Below are positions 37,844 to 48,800 of a DNA stretch of 64,000 nt, piece by piece; within the stretch, counting starts at the first letter, position 1; every line of letters starts with the position of its first letter. The notes beneath the pieces were generated by a model that was given only the letters and a program-made list of their open reading frames with translations, had not been told where the DNA came from and made no database searches. This DNA comes from Sipunculus nudus (lineage: Eukaryota > Annelida > Sipuncula > Golfingiida > Sipunculidae), in contig CM049319.1 of assembly GCA_026874595.1 (NCBI GenBank), positions 4,926,601 to 4,990,600 on the forward strand, written 5' to 3'. Both the position numbers and the translations under genes were made by a program.

Positions 37844-37896
<53 letters not shown>
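37841..37896. repeat. (TA)n microsatellite
   Basis: A nearly pure TA run next to the 5' end of the SINE. It probably grew from the TATATA of the insertion target. Confidence 0.95.
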
Positions 37897-37899
<3 letters not shown>

Positions 37900-38779
37900 G
37901 ATATCGGTTATTGGGTCTTACCCATCTGGGCATTTCAAAACCCGATTTCTGGTCATTGTTGATCGTTTATTGGGCCTGACTTATCTCAACATTGGTGCGA
38001 ACCAATAACGAATGTATAGAAATATTATCGATATCAGTAAATGAACATCGGGAATGAGCCTGTGCCAAGTTGACATTGTTAATCGGTTGTTGGGCCTGAC
38101 CCATGTTAAGATGCGTCTGAACCATAACCGACATTAATACAGTTGGAAAAATTATGTTACTTGCCCCAAGAAAGTGTTAACAAAGTTATGATAGCGCTAC
38201 TATTTCCATAGCAACTTCTTGAACAAATCGGGAATTTTTATTTTTGTTGAAGTGTGATGTAGTAACACCTAGGTCAAGTGCACATTTAAGTACACACACA
38301 CCGTTGGTAAAAGCCGGCATACAACTGCCAGAGTGCCGTGTCTAAAAATGTAAATTCATCTGGACTTTCTTTAACGGGCCGAAGGTAAATTAACGCTTTT
38401 GATACTTGAGAGGAGGAAAGTAGGTTGTCGTAAAAGGGTCTCGTTGTGAAGACTTTTTTATAATCTGGTTTAAACACAAATTACCCAGCTGTGACTTAAG
38501 ATGATAAAGAAGGGAAAAAGCCGACTCCTGGATTTTTCTTGATTTGTAAGTTATCTGCCCTTAAGACGGACGTAAATGAGCTTCTCAGGAACAGGTTACA
38601 AATAATCAACTAAGGTAACAAAGTATTTGCATGAGGGCGCTCTATCTAACAAGACAAATGCAACAAGATGTAATCGTGACATAATCTCCAGCCCTGTCCA
38701 GCGGACAGCTTTAAATGATGCAATAACGGTCGAGATTTTACGAGACTATAGATGAGATAGAGCTTATAAAATACCACGA
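37897..38779. other. Spacer with a degenerate short repeat
   Basis: Three diverged stretches between about 37905 and 38130 share GGTTATTGGGCCTGAC-like text (37905, 37966 and 38080), suggesting an old tandem repeat of roughly 60-110 bp. No gene was recognised. Confidence 0.45.
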
Positions 38780-39495
38780 CATGCCGTAAACCTGACCCGT
38801 CAAGCTTGAGGCATGAAAGAGTAAAAATATCGCTTCTTTTCGTTTTACTGCAGATGTCGCGAATTATGACGGGACTTGTATTCTAGTCACTGACAATTTA
38901 TCAAATGCTATAAAAATCAGTAAACTTATATATACGTTTCTAGCTAAATTATTGTCCGGGTTAATGGAATTTCTGTTAAATCTCGCTTATTCTCGTGTGA
39001 TAGCAGATGACACAATTTGACGCGACTTGCAATTCAGTCATTATTAAAATTCTACCCAAAAGCAAAAAAATCAGACTAACCAAGCATGAAAGATGACCAA
39101 GTTATAAGTATTCCGAAAAAAATCCCGCTTATCCTCGTTCGACAGCAGATGTCGCGAGATTTGACGAAACGCAAATGTTACCTGTAGCAGAAAACTAGAT
39201 TTTGGCATAAAAGGTGATTGACACATAAAAGTTTTGGCAAATCTTGCTTATTCTCGTTTGATTTAAACGTACTATTTGCAACGGTTTCACGGAAAGCTTA
39301 TCAAATGCTACAAAATGCAAAACAAACTAGATCTCTCTAGCATGAAACGTGACCGACATAAAAAAAGTTTATGAAAAATCACGTTTGTTTTCGTTTGACG
39401 CCACACGTAACAAGATTGGACAAGACTTGCAATTGTTTCTGTGAAAGCTGCCAAATGCTATCAAAAGCAGAAAACGTTACCTTCTTAGTATAATA

Positions 39496-39602
39496 AGTGA
39501 CCCAGTTATAGTGTTTTTGTCAAATCTCGGATATTCTCATATGACTGTAAACCTAACAAGATTTGCCGAGAATTCGTGTCTATGAAAACTCGTCAAATAC
39601 TT
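39496..39602 (+). repeat. 107-bp direct repeat, left copy
   Basis: Runs from AGTGACCCAGTTATAGTG to CTCGTCAAATACTT. It matches 40379-40485 base for base by eye over 107 positions. It abuts the left end of the inserted 776-bp segment. Confidence 0.9.
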
Positions 39603-40378
39603 ATTATATCTCCAATTTGATAGCCATATGGATTTAAAAATTAACTTATGTATGGCCCACTACATAAGTAATAACCCTATAGGTTCTAGGGTCATGAGGT
39701 CAAAGGTCAAGGTCACAGGACTCACATCTTTAAAGATATTGTGGATGTATTTTAAGCCAAAATTTTCATCCCAGATCTTCTATCTTGAACAATGGCTCAC
39801 CTGCCAATAGTGGATGATCCATATCGATTTTGGGGTCAAAAGGTCTAGGCCACAGTAGCCATTTGGCATAAAATAAGTTTCCGGATGGTAAATCCAGCTT
39901 TTATTGATATTTGAATTTCAAACATGAATTATATGTCCCATTAAAAAAGCATGACCCAAAGTAATTTTGGGGTCATGAGGTCAAAGGTCAAGGTCACAGG
40001 AATTCTCAGACTTTTCATCTTGCACATATAGCTCACCTGCCAATAGAGCCATCTGTCGAAAAAAATTGTTTCCGGATGATAATTCCAGCGTGGATTGATA
40101 TATGGATTTCAAACTTGACTTATATAAAGGTAAAAAAGGGACGGGGTTTATAGTCTACTATTACCGCTGTAGTCCCAGTCTCAGCAGACTTTTAACACTT
40201 TGCCTTCCTGGTCTTTCGGGCCTGTTCATTTTTGTTTCTTTTCTCGGCTTCCTTGGGAGCAGACAACCTAAGTTGCCATATCAGGCGCTAGAAGGTTATT
40301 CGTTCTACATTTGCCTGCCATCGCTAAGAAGGCGATCTGAACGGGACGCGAACCCACAACCCTTCGGTCACAGGCACC
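39603..40378 (+). mobile_element. 776-bp copied segment inserted in the 130-bp array
   Basis: Collinear with 37049-37807 at roughly 97% identity, apart from a 17-bp block containing an extra AGGTCA pair. It includes the flank of the 36.5-kb element, the old SINE target ACTTATATA (40118-40126) and a SINE cut short. The flanking arrays give identical 107-bp direct repeats on both sides. Because the SINE and its surroundings travelled together, this is a copy of an already composite locus, not a fresh SINE insertion. Confidence 0.85.
40127..40378 (-). mobile_element. SINE copy lacking its first 29 bases
   Basis: Matches the SINE at 37556-37836 but stops at GGTGCCTGTG of the head, removing the A-box. 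The B-box (in CGGGACGCGAACCC on the + strand) is retained. Without the A-box it is unlikely to be transcribed by RNA polymerase III. Confidence 0.85.
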
Positions 40379-40485
40379 AGTGACCCAGTTATAGTGTTTT
40401 TGTCAAATCTCGGATATTCTCATATGACTGTAAACCTAACAAGATTTGCCGAGAATTCGTGTCTATGAAAACTCGTCAAATACTT
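40379..40485 (+). repeat. 107-bp direct repeat, right copy
   Basis: Right partner of 39496-39602, identical by eye. Beyond it the 130-bp array continues with CTCTATCTAGAAAACT. Confidence 0.9.
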
Positions 40486-40799
40486 CTCTATCTAGAAAAC
40501 TGGACTACTCTGGTCTAAAGAGCGATCGAGTTATAGCTTATTTTGCCAAATCTTGCATGTTCTCGTTTGACGCCAAACTTAGAAGATTTGACGAGACTTA
40601 CAACAGAGGCAATGAAAAATTTTCAAATTCTATCCTATGCAGAAAACTAGACCTCTCTTGCATCAAAAGTTGCCGAGATATAAAAATTAGGCTCGATATT
40701 TTGAATGTAAGAACTTTAACCCACAAATACATAACCAGGATTAGTGGAAAGACAAGCCGCGAGTCATCAGAAAGAAAGCCTGTGGATCCTTGATACAGC

Positions 40800-40910
40800 C
40801 GCAGCCTTCAAAGCTGTTATATTGACAGACAAACAGACGGACAGGAAGACAGACAGACACGACGAAAAGACTATAGTCGCCAGTCCGAAGCTAGCGATTA
40901 TAATAAAGAA
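40800..40910 (+). mobile_element. Tetranucleotide tail and palindrome ending the 38.8-40.9 kb element
   Basis: ACAGACAAACAGACGGACAG-type repeats are followed by the palindrome GACTATAGTC and GCTAGCGATTATAATAAAG. The order (degenerate tandem body, ACGG/ACAG tail, small palindrome) matches the ends near 11.7, 44.7 and 45.8 kb. Confidence 0.5.
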
Positions 40911-41646
40911 TCCATGATGGTCGTGGTGAGGTGGAACTCTATCAAATCAGAAGAAACTCGGCTGGCGAACGTCCATGATGCCATATTTATATGATCTTAT
41001 GTTTTCGAACATATTTCGGCCTTGTGCCAGCGTTCTATTCGTCAACATATAATTGATTTTTTACATTGTCCTTGTCCGTACAAGGTGGTTTTCCAACAAT
41101 CTCGGTGGTTAAACAAATAACAAAAGGAAACCCCGGTTCGTTATTTGAACTGTTCTCAATTTAGCTGACTTGGTCTTGAAGATTTGATGTTACCAGCGCC
41201 AGCCAGGGACTGCCCACGTGTTTTTTCTCTCCAGGCTGGCTCTACAGCTTCCCTATACTAGAATTATCTCTCATTGGCTGACCGCCCAATTGTCACTATT
41301 TTAAACTTATTTCGATTGGCCAAATCAAACCGTCTCCGAGGCTGTAACTAAATCTAAGCTTTCATGGTCCAGATGGCCTCGGACACTGACTATATTATAA
41401 GACAGGCTATCGGAGATAGCGCTTGATGATCTTAAGCAATTAATCAGCCCTTCCGGACAATCCTGTACCAAGCGCCGACCTACTATTATGTATGTCATAA
41501 CCCTACCCTCCGAGCTCGGGGCAGAGCGACCCGTATCTGGTTTGACACGTATGATAAGCCGCACATGCATCCTACACTATAATTAATATAAATTTCCTAC
41601 CTCAGTATATCTGATCCACAAATACACGTTTTACTTAATTATTCTG

Positions 41647-41706
<60 letters not shown>

Positions 41707-43259
41707 CATACATGAGATAAGTCAGGGCAAATGCAAGGAGTGTATAGGGTTTGCTGCGCTAGAAGAATGTTTCTGTTTCACGAGGGCTTCTGCGTGAAGG
41801 AAAATGTGTACTGAACATATATGAGAAGAAATTAGTGTAGCACACAGCGGTTATCTGTTAATACAACAATCGAACCAACATACATCCATTCATGTTCAAT
41901 GCCTAATAAACTTTAATGTAAGAATATATTCTTATCAGCAAAAAGTACATGAAATCAGTCAGAAAATGGTTTGAATGTTTTTATGTTAAGCGAATTTACT
42001 TATAACCCAGCCATTGTAGAAGTGTTACCATCCATCATAAAGATAAGCGGTCAAGAATAATATAGTTGTAGATAAGACCGTGCTTATGCTGAACAAATAT
42101 TTGGCCTACTTAATTTCATACTTTTCATTGACGTATGCCCCTAATTCCGACATGCGACTTGTGACATCCTCTTTTTAGTGTGTAAGCATAAGCGGTTTCG
42201 AAATTTAAGTCAGGGTTTGATAAGAGGACGGAAATGCAAGAGGGAGGTTCTCTTCGCCCTTAAGACAGTTTCAAGATGGGAACCTATCTGAGGGGAGAGT
42301 GCGGTGGCTATCAGACTGGTGTCTTCAAGTAGAAGCTGGAGGAACGTTCTTAGGATGACCGCGCCCCGATCCGAAATGTAAGAAGTATATATGTATTACA
42401 TAAGCTGTTAGGCATCAATTAAATAAACTTTTAATCATAGGAAAAGAGAGAGTTTACTTCATGCAAGAATAGTCCATGTTGATTTTAAAAAGACATGCAC
42501 TCATTTTAGTGTTTGACCCCACAGTTTCGTCGAAATTAAACATATTTACGTAATATTAGAAGTAAAAGGGCAAAGTGTTTACATGCTTGTGTAATCTGTC
42601 CCAAGTATTATTGTCACAACTTCTCTGACACATGAAGGTGTTTATCACATAGTCTACCACTGGTATAAACACTTGAGTTCTCTTAAATGATGATTCACAG
42701 TTCCTGTAAGTTATGTCGACAGTGAGAGAGAGAGAAGCCTGGGAAATCTAGACCGAGGTTATCAAGAGCAGAACTCTTCACAAGGGTCGTCTGCCTGGTG
42801 GCGCATGCGCACATTGTTTTACTGTTTTACGTAAACTGCCATTCTATTTCTCCTTGCGCAGAATCATAGGTTACGTAAGCCACGTGTACTGGTTATATAT
42901 TTACACGAAACAGTGGTTCAGTAAAACTTAATATTTTAGAATTTTTTTTTCTCAGTATTTTAGATGTCCAAGTCACTGTTTATCATATTAATTTTCAGAC
43001 CATTTCATTGACATGAGCTGCGTTAAACCAGCATTCTGCTGATTAAAAAACGATGCTGGCAGCGGTAATAGAGGAAATTGCAGACTAATAAAACAAGATA
43101 GAGGCAGAGCAGAAAGGATGCAAAACCCTGATGCCAGTATCGTAACTGCCTCCGCCATGTTAACGTTCAAAGTGCGACGTTGGTAAGACCATTAAATTGG
43201 ATCTCTTCACCAAAACAGTGTCATTATTTTGTTCTATGGCCAAAATCATTACATAAAAC

Positions 43260-43301
<42 letters not shown>

Positions 43302-43429
43302 AATTCGAGCATCATTGTCACATATGTTTACCAATGAATGATCCATTGGCCATGACGCTCAGCTGAATTTGATATACAGGTAATACATGTATTAATGATT
43401 GATGTTATGATCTGGTGAAAAAATATTTT
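40911..43429. other. Spacer with two TA microsatellites
   Basis: TA runs at 41651-41700 and 43264-43298, and a short GAGA run at about 42722. No gene, RNA or bounded mobile element was recognised. Confidence 0.5.
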
Positions 43430-44715
43430 TTTAAAAACTTAGAACAATGGGTAGAATGACTTTCAGAGTGCTCAAAATCATGCTTTCCCCAAAGTCCTTA
43501 GAAGTCTTTACTAGGAACTCCCCAGATGTTAAGTTAGAGGTTTCCAAGTCAATCTGCTACGACTTGTGTCCATCTGACTCATAGGGCACTCAAATCATGT
43601 TCTTTCACACAATATAGGCCACAGTGGCCTTGTTTATGATGTCCAAGGAAACATTACAATGACCTGGGTTTACATAAAGAAAGACATTTCTAAATCCAAT
43701 AGTTAAGATTTGTACCCTGTGTGACTTTTATGGGTGCTCGTAGCTCACAGAAGATAGGCCACAGTGACCTAATTTCAGGAATCAAAGGAGGCTTGCCCAA
43801 GAATTCCTTGGATATTGCGTTTGAAGATTCTAGGCCAAATGGATGCAATTTGTGCCCCATCTGACTCTCCGGGTGCTAAAAATCATGTTTTTAGAAAGTG
43901 GCTCGCAGAATACAGGTCACTGTGACATAATATAATTTCATGTTTCAAAAGGTATTTGCCTAGGACCGTTTCTAGGTCTAACGGTTACGGTTTGTGCCAT
44001 CTTAAGGTCCGGACTGCTTCATTTGAAGGTCTCAAGAACAGAGGAAAAAATTAGAAAATACAGGTGGCGCCACTAGTCTTCAGGGATTGATGAAACACTT
44101 CATGATCAGTATGCATGGAAAGAATCATGGTAATTAATGCTTTTGTTATTCAGATACTGGCACTTTTATATCATTTTAAAAATTATTCTATGGTTCTCAA
44201 AAAGGCCAAATAACACGGAGAATACGGGTCGCTGTGACCTAATTTTAGGTGTCCAAGGAGATTTTTCATGGACCTTCCAGGAAGTTAAGTTAAAAGATTC
44301 CAGGTCTAGCGGTTTCGATTTGTGCCCTGTTAACGGACGAACGGCCCGACAGACGGACGCACAGACGGATGAAGAGTGATCGCTATGGGTCAGATGATTT
44401 TCATTCATGGAAAGAATTATGGCAATCAATGGATTTGTTCAGATACTGGAGCTTTATTATCAAATTTTCAATTATTCTGGGGATTACTCATGAGCCCCAA
44501 AGCTCGTAGGATATAGGTCGCAGTGACTTAATTTAAGGTTTCTAGGAGTTTTTTTATGAACCTCCATCGGTGTTTAGTTAGAAGTTTCTAGGTCGAGCGA
44601 ATACGATTTGTGCCCTGTTAACGGACGGACGGACGGTACGACGGACGGACAGACGGACAAAGTGTGATCGCCACGGCTATAGCTCAGGTGACTTCCAGTC
44701 AGCTGAGCTAAAAGC
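43430..44715 (+). repeat. Old copies of the 336-bp family ending in hairpin
   Basis: Four or more diverged units of the family that forms the young array at 62-64 kb. Shared text includes CAGGTGGCGCCACTAGTCTT (44061), TTCAGATACTGG, AAATTNTTCANTTATTCTGG, TTCTAGGTC and GATTTGTGCCCTGTTAACGG. Each unit has a palindromic GGTCNNNGTGACC-like site at 43757, 43915, 44227 and 44516, with a further GGCC form near 43615. The block ends in ACGGACGG repeats and a hairpin, TAGCTCAG (44680-44687) with CTGAGCTA (44703-44710). Confidence 0.75.
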
Positions 44716-45083
44716 TCTTAAGTATTCCACAAGACCGGCAAAGAGTGATTTGTTTTCCCTTACAGTGCCAATCACAAAGGATTATAGATCAAGGTTAAGT
44801 TACGCTGGTTCATTGTTATATAGAAAACATTGCCCGATGATCTTATAAACATAGATATAGTCTCCAGCCATTTTTAAATACTTCGTATTCTAAAGAATAT
44901 GATATTTTACATTTTAGCTTTTTCTCCCACTTTATCTAAAGCTTTGTACTATAAGATACTTTATACACTATAATCAGACACTTAAAACATGTTACTAGTA
45001 ATATTCTCAAATGAGATAGACATGTTGCTGCGTCTGCAAGATTTATTTAAGATTTACCTGGAATGAATCTAGATTATCTCTTA

Positions 45084-45086
<3 letters not shown>

Positions 45087-45138
<52 letters not shown>
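45087..45138. repeat. (TA)n microsatellite
   Basis: Pure TA run of about 52 bp in AT-rich spacer. Confidence 0.95.
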
Positions 45139-45142
<4 letters not shown>

Positions 45143-45559
45143 TATATTTCTGTATTTGCATATAAAATCTCCGAAGTTAATCACTTATTTCTTTTGAAAA
45201 TTATCAAATATTGAAATAAAACTAATTTTTAGATTAGGTCTTTTTTTGCTACTTACAAGTTCATGTATGATGAGCGACAAAGGTTTATGTGTGTGTTTTT
45301 CGTAGCATTTAGGGCTCATATAAATTTTTGAGTCCACTTTGAGCCGGGTTCTCCTTTGCATTAACCCAGACCGTAACCTACCGAAGCCTTAATTTATACT
45401 TGTCATTAGAGACGCAAAACTGGCTCTTCCTTCCAGTAAAGTTATATGTAAATCCGCACAGAATATTTTATTTTATTGTCAATTCAGATTTGTCATGTCA
45501 TGTTTCAGAGAAATGAGTTGGTTTGTAATATATTTATTTGTAAGAGCTTATCTTTCATA

Positions 45560-45607
45560 TCAAATCTGAGAGGACTGAGGTCACAGTGACATAATTTCAG
45601 GAATGGT

Positions 45608-45660
<53 letters not shown>

Positions 45661-45709
45661 AGTATATATACCTATATAAATGTAAAATTGCACATTTGTA
45701 GCTTTAACG

Positions 45710-45759
<50 letters not shown>

Positions 45760-45815
45760 TTCGTAGAGAAAGTCATCGCTACAGCTCTGGTGACTTGTAG
45801 TCAGCTAAGCTAATA
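45560..45815 (+). mobile_element. Element fragment with GGTCACAGTGACA, (TA)n, (GA)n and hairpin end
   Basis: A third tail of the same family: GAGGTCACAGTGACATAATTTC at 45577-45598, a TA run at 45609-45656, a GA run at 45713-45757, then GTCATCGCTACAGCTCTGGTGACTT and a decayed hairpin ending in GCTAAGCTAA. The microsatellites appear to have grown inside the element. Confidence 0.65.
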
Positions 45816-48800
45816 AATGCTGGACTTTTATTTTGTAAAAGGGTCTCCGAAGATATCGTGAGTGACTGTTTATAGTTTTCTGTATTTACATTTCCAAAAC
45901 CGCAAGTTTGTAAATAGGCTTGTGCCCTTTTAAGTGCAAGCTGGTAGTTCTAAGATCGTTGAACCCGTTAGGTATTCTTAACATTTTACAAAAAAAGTTC
46001 CATTTTACCGCCAAGCACCAACTGATTACCCATGCCGTCTTTATAACAGAACACGCTGGGCTTTGGCATTATCCATCTACATGACCCGAGATTGCTGAGT
46101 CATGTGGTACCGTAAACATTATCCTCCCTTTTTGACATGGTTCACTCAGGGACAAGATTTGGTGGCATGTTTACAGTATCCATTACGGTCATTAGGTCAG
46201 CAGGTCGGACGCTATTGGCCTTTAGATTTGGCATTTTCCCAAGAGCACTTGCGCAGGCTTTTTTGACCCCGTAGCAGGTCGTCAAGGACTTAACAAGGAT
46301 CAGTTTTGGTGAAGCCCCTCATGCACGAAAAACTATGAAAGCGCGTTATGTGCTGAATTAAGTTAGTACCAGCTCTGCTGCTTAAACATGCTAGGTATGC
46401 AAAGCTGGGGGGTTACAATACTTTGCATTTGCTTCTTAATAAAGCAATATTACCTGCCTCACATTCTTACACAAAGACCTCGTGCAAACTGAAAATAACT
46501 CAGACAAATGCAAAATCCCCAAAACACGTAGGCGTGAATTCTGGGTCCAAATATTATCATAGGCCTAATATGTAATCTCCAATTGAACATTCTCCGAGAT
46601 ACGCATTCCGTACTATATTTAGCCGCCATATTACGTAATACGCACATCAAATGTGACGTGAGCATCATTATGTATATGTAGCCGTATATAAAATATTACT
46701 CTTTCAATTTGAAAGAAGCCCAAATGATGCCAATATTTTCATATCTGCGAGAAAAAAAAAGAACTGTTGCGACAGAAAGGACACCGTTTTATTATTATAA
46801 CAGCAAAGATGTTGATATGGCGAGCTGCATGGACTTTGGCGGGAAAATGCGCCTGGCACGTTCAAATTTTGTTACGGGAGAGGTCGCGAATTCACAGTTG
46901 TGGGAGTAAGGGAATTAAAAAGTAACAAGAATGGGTTGAGGTCTGTCAAAGGTATAATGAGTGCTAAAGAAAAAAAGGAAGTCTGCTTCGAAAAAAAAGA
47001 GGATCAGCAATAACTATCATTCCCTTAGATAAAGATACATGTGTTTGTCATGCTACATATACAGCCGCATCGGTCCGAACATGGTCCACGCCCCTTTAAT
47101 AAATGTGGAGATAAACAAGGATCAATACACGCTGGACACGTGCACGCAGATAAATTATGAAGTGCCCTTTCTTGTTCTGACTGGTCTCTGTCAAAGTATA
47201 TAGTAATATTAGATAAAGAGTTATTTTTTGGGGAAACCAGTGCTGTTAAAAAGATTTAAAAAGAGTTGTTTGCCTCATTTCAGAGAGTCTTAGGAAAGAG
47301 TGACTTTAAAAGATTAATTTCACGGGTCTTCTGTACTTGTACAGGTCTCATACAAAAACTTGGAGGTGGTGCTGATATATGAAACGTCAATGGGATTTAA
47401 GCTACAATTAAAGCATGGCCTCTATACAACTGCTATTTATAATATCAACTTTACATGCACCAAACAAGGCGGGGGGAATAAATAAAGGGCGGGGAGATCT
47501 ATGGGGCGATGGATATGATTTCAATATACACTGTATTTAATAAAATCGGGACATTTTGTTTTACCATTTTTTTTAAAGCTAAACAAGTACAGATCGGGCT
47601 TCCCCCCTCACAGCCTTGAATTATTTGATGATTTATTTAACAAGCCTGTCTCTGTGTGACATTACATACCGTTGTATTCTACAGCTACTAGTGTCACTTT
47701 ATACTTTGCGTGTCCTGGTGTCAGTACAAATAGGTTCTCACTGCAAACCAGTTGTCCCTGCGCGCCCCTGGCCGCAAAGCCCGACCATGATCTCAGTGTA
47801 TTATACATCTTTTTCTAATGTGTAAATCTAAATAACTCAAACGTTGAATTATCTAAACCATTTAAATACAGTCCTTGCTGTTTGTACCGTGAATAATAAT
47901 TTCATCCTGATATGTTTAACACTGCCAAGGGGTACATATACAAGCTGGACATTACTAGTCTTGCAGGGCTCTTTAAATTGGGTGCAAGTATGATAGATTC
48001 CCCTGGAAAGGCTTATAAATAATTTGATTTTCTTACCTGGAGTATTGCAACAATAAATTCTTCAGCGTGACGCGTATTATTTCATCCATCAGTTAACTTT
48101 CTTTAAAGTCTCTATTTCTCTTGATAAACTAGATAGCACTCGGAGAGCGCAGACCTCAAACAACAGTTTTTTTTCAGACAGGTCGCAAGATCAGCTGTGA
48201 AGATCAGGTATTTGATGGGAGGATTGCGCTACAGCTAGATGTGATTTTCTGGAATAATTTTGACGCCTTGGACTGAATTTAGAAACGGCATTAATCTAAT
48301 AACACGTTGTTTTTATTCTTCCATGATATCTTGAGCTGACCATGTCAGAAAAACAAATCTTTACTTCCCCGGTTGATTTATTTATTTTTTTTTTTGGTGG
48401 AGGTAACCAAACCACATGTAGAGCTGACATCCCCCCTGTGCGGACAGCTTATATATAATGAAACACCTTCGTGTGTTTTCTCCTTTAGGATAAATAAATG
48501 GAAATATCTTTTCTGACAGGAAATGGATAATAAAGTTTACCCAAATCTGTATTAATAGTTTTTTTGTAGGAAATAATTATTTGGTAATATATTGGGGTAC
48601 CCACGAGAATACGTTTGCCTGACCTTCATAATACCAAACATGCCACGAGATGGCAGCACCATTTAATACCGTGCGCATGCGACAGACATGGGCTATGAAA
48701 CTAATCGACCACACACCGACTTTCATGTAGCACAGTGTCACTTTCAGGAATATTCACCAGCCGAAGGCAGGCCTCTTTAAGGCAAAGAGGTCAATCAGGT

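Larger units (their letters stand above)
38780..40700 (+). repeat. Degenerate tandem array of about 130-bp units
   Basis: About seven diverged units share, in order, AAATCTCGCTTATTCTCGTT, a CAAGATTTGACGAGACTTGC-like segment, TCAAATGCTA, AGCAGAAAACTAGA and GTGACCNAGTTATA. Starts are near 38835, 38985, 39115, 39235, 39370, 39505 and 40545. The array is interrupted by the 776-bp insertion at 39603-40378. Open frames running through it (for example 40446-40793) are repeat-derived. Confidence 0.75.

Noticed and set aside
37531-37962. Open frame of 143 codons, with a near copy at 40102-40383
   Set aside because: It is antisense to the SINE and ends in TA-repeat-derived Tyr/Ile; the duplicated copy is due to the copied segment, not to a gene family.
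40446-40793. Open frame of 115 codons
   Set aside because: It runs through units of the degenerate 130-bp array; the amino-acid text repeats with the array.
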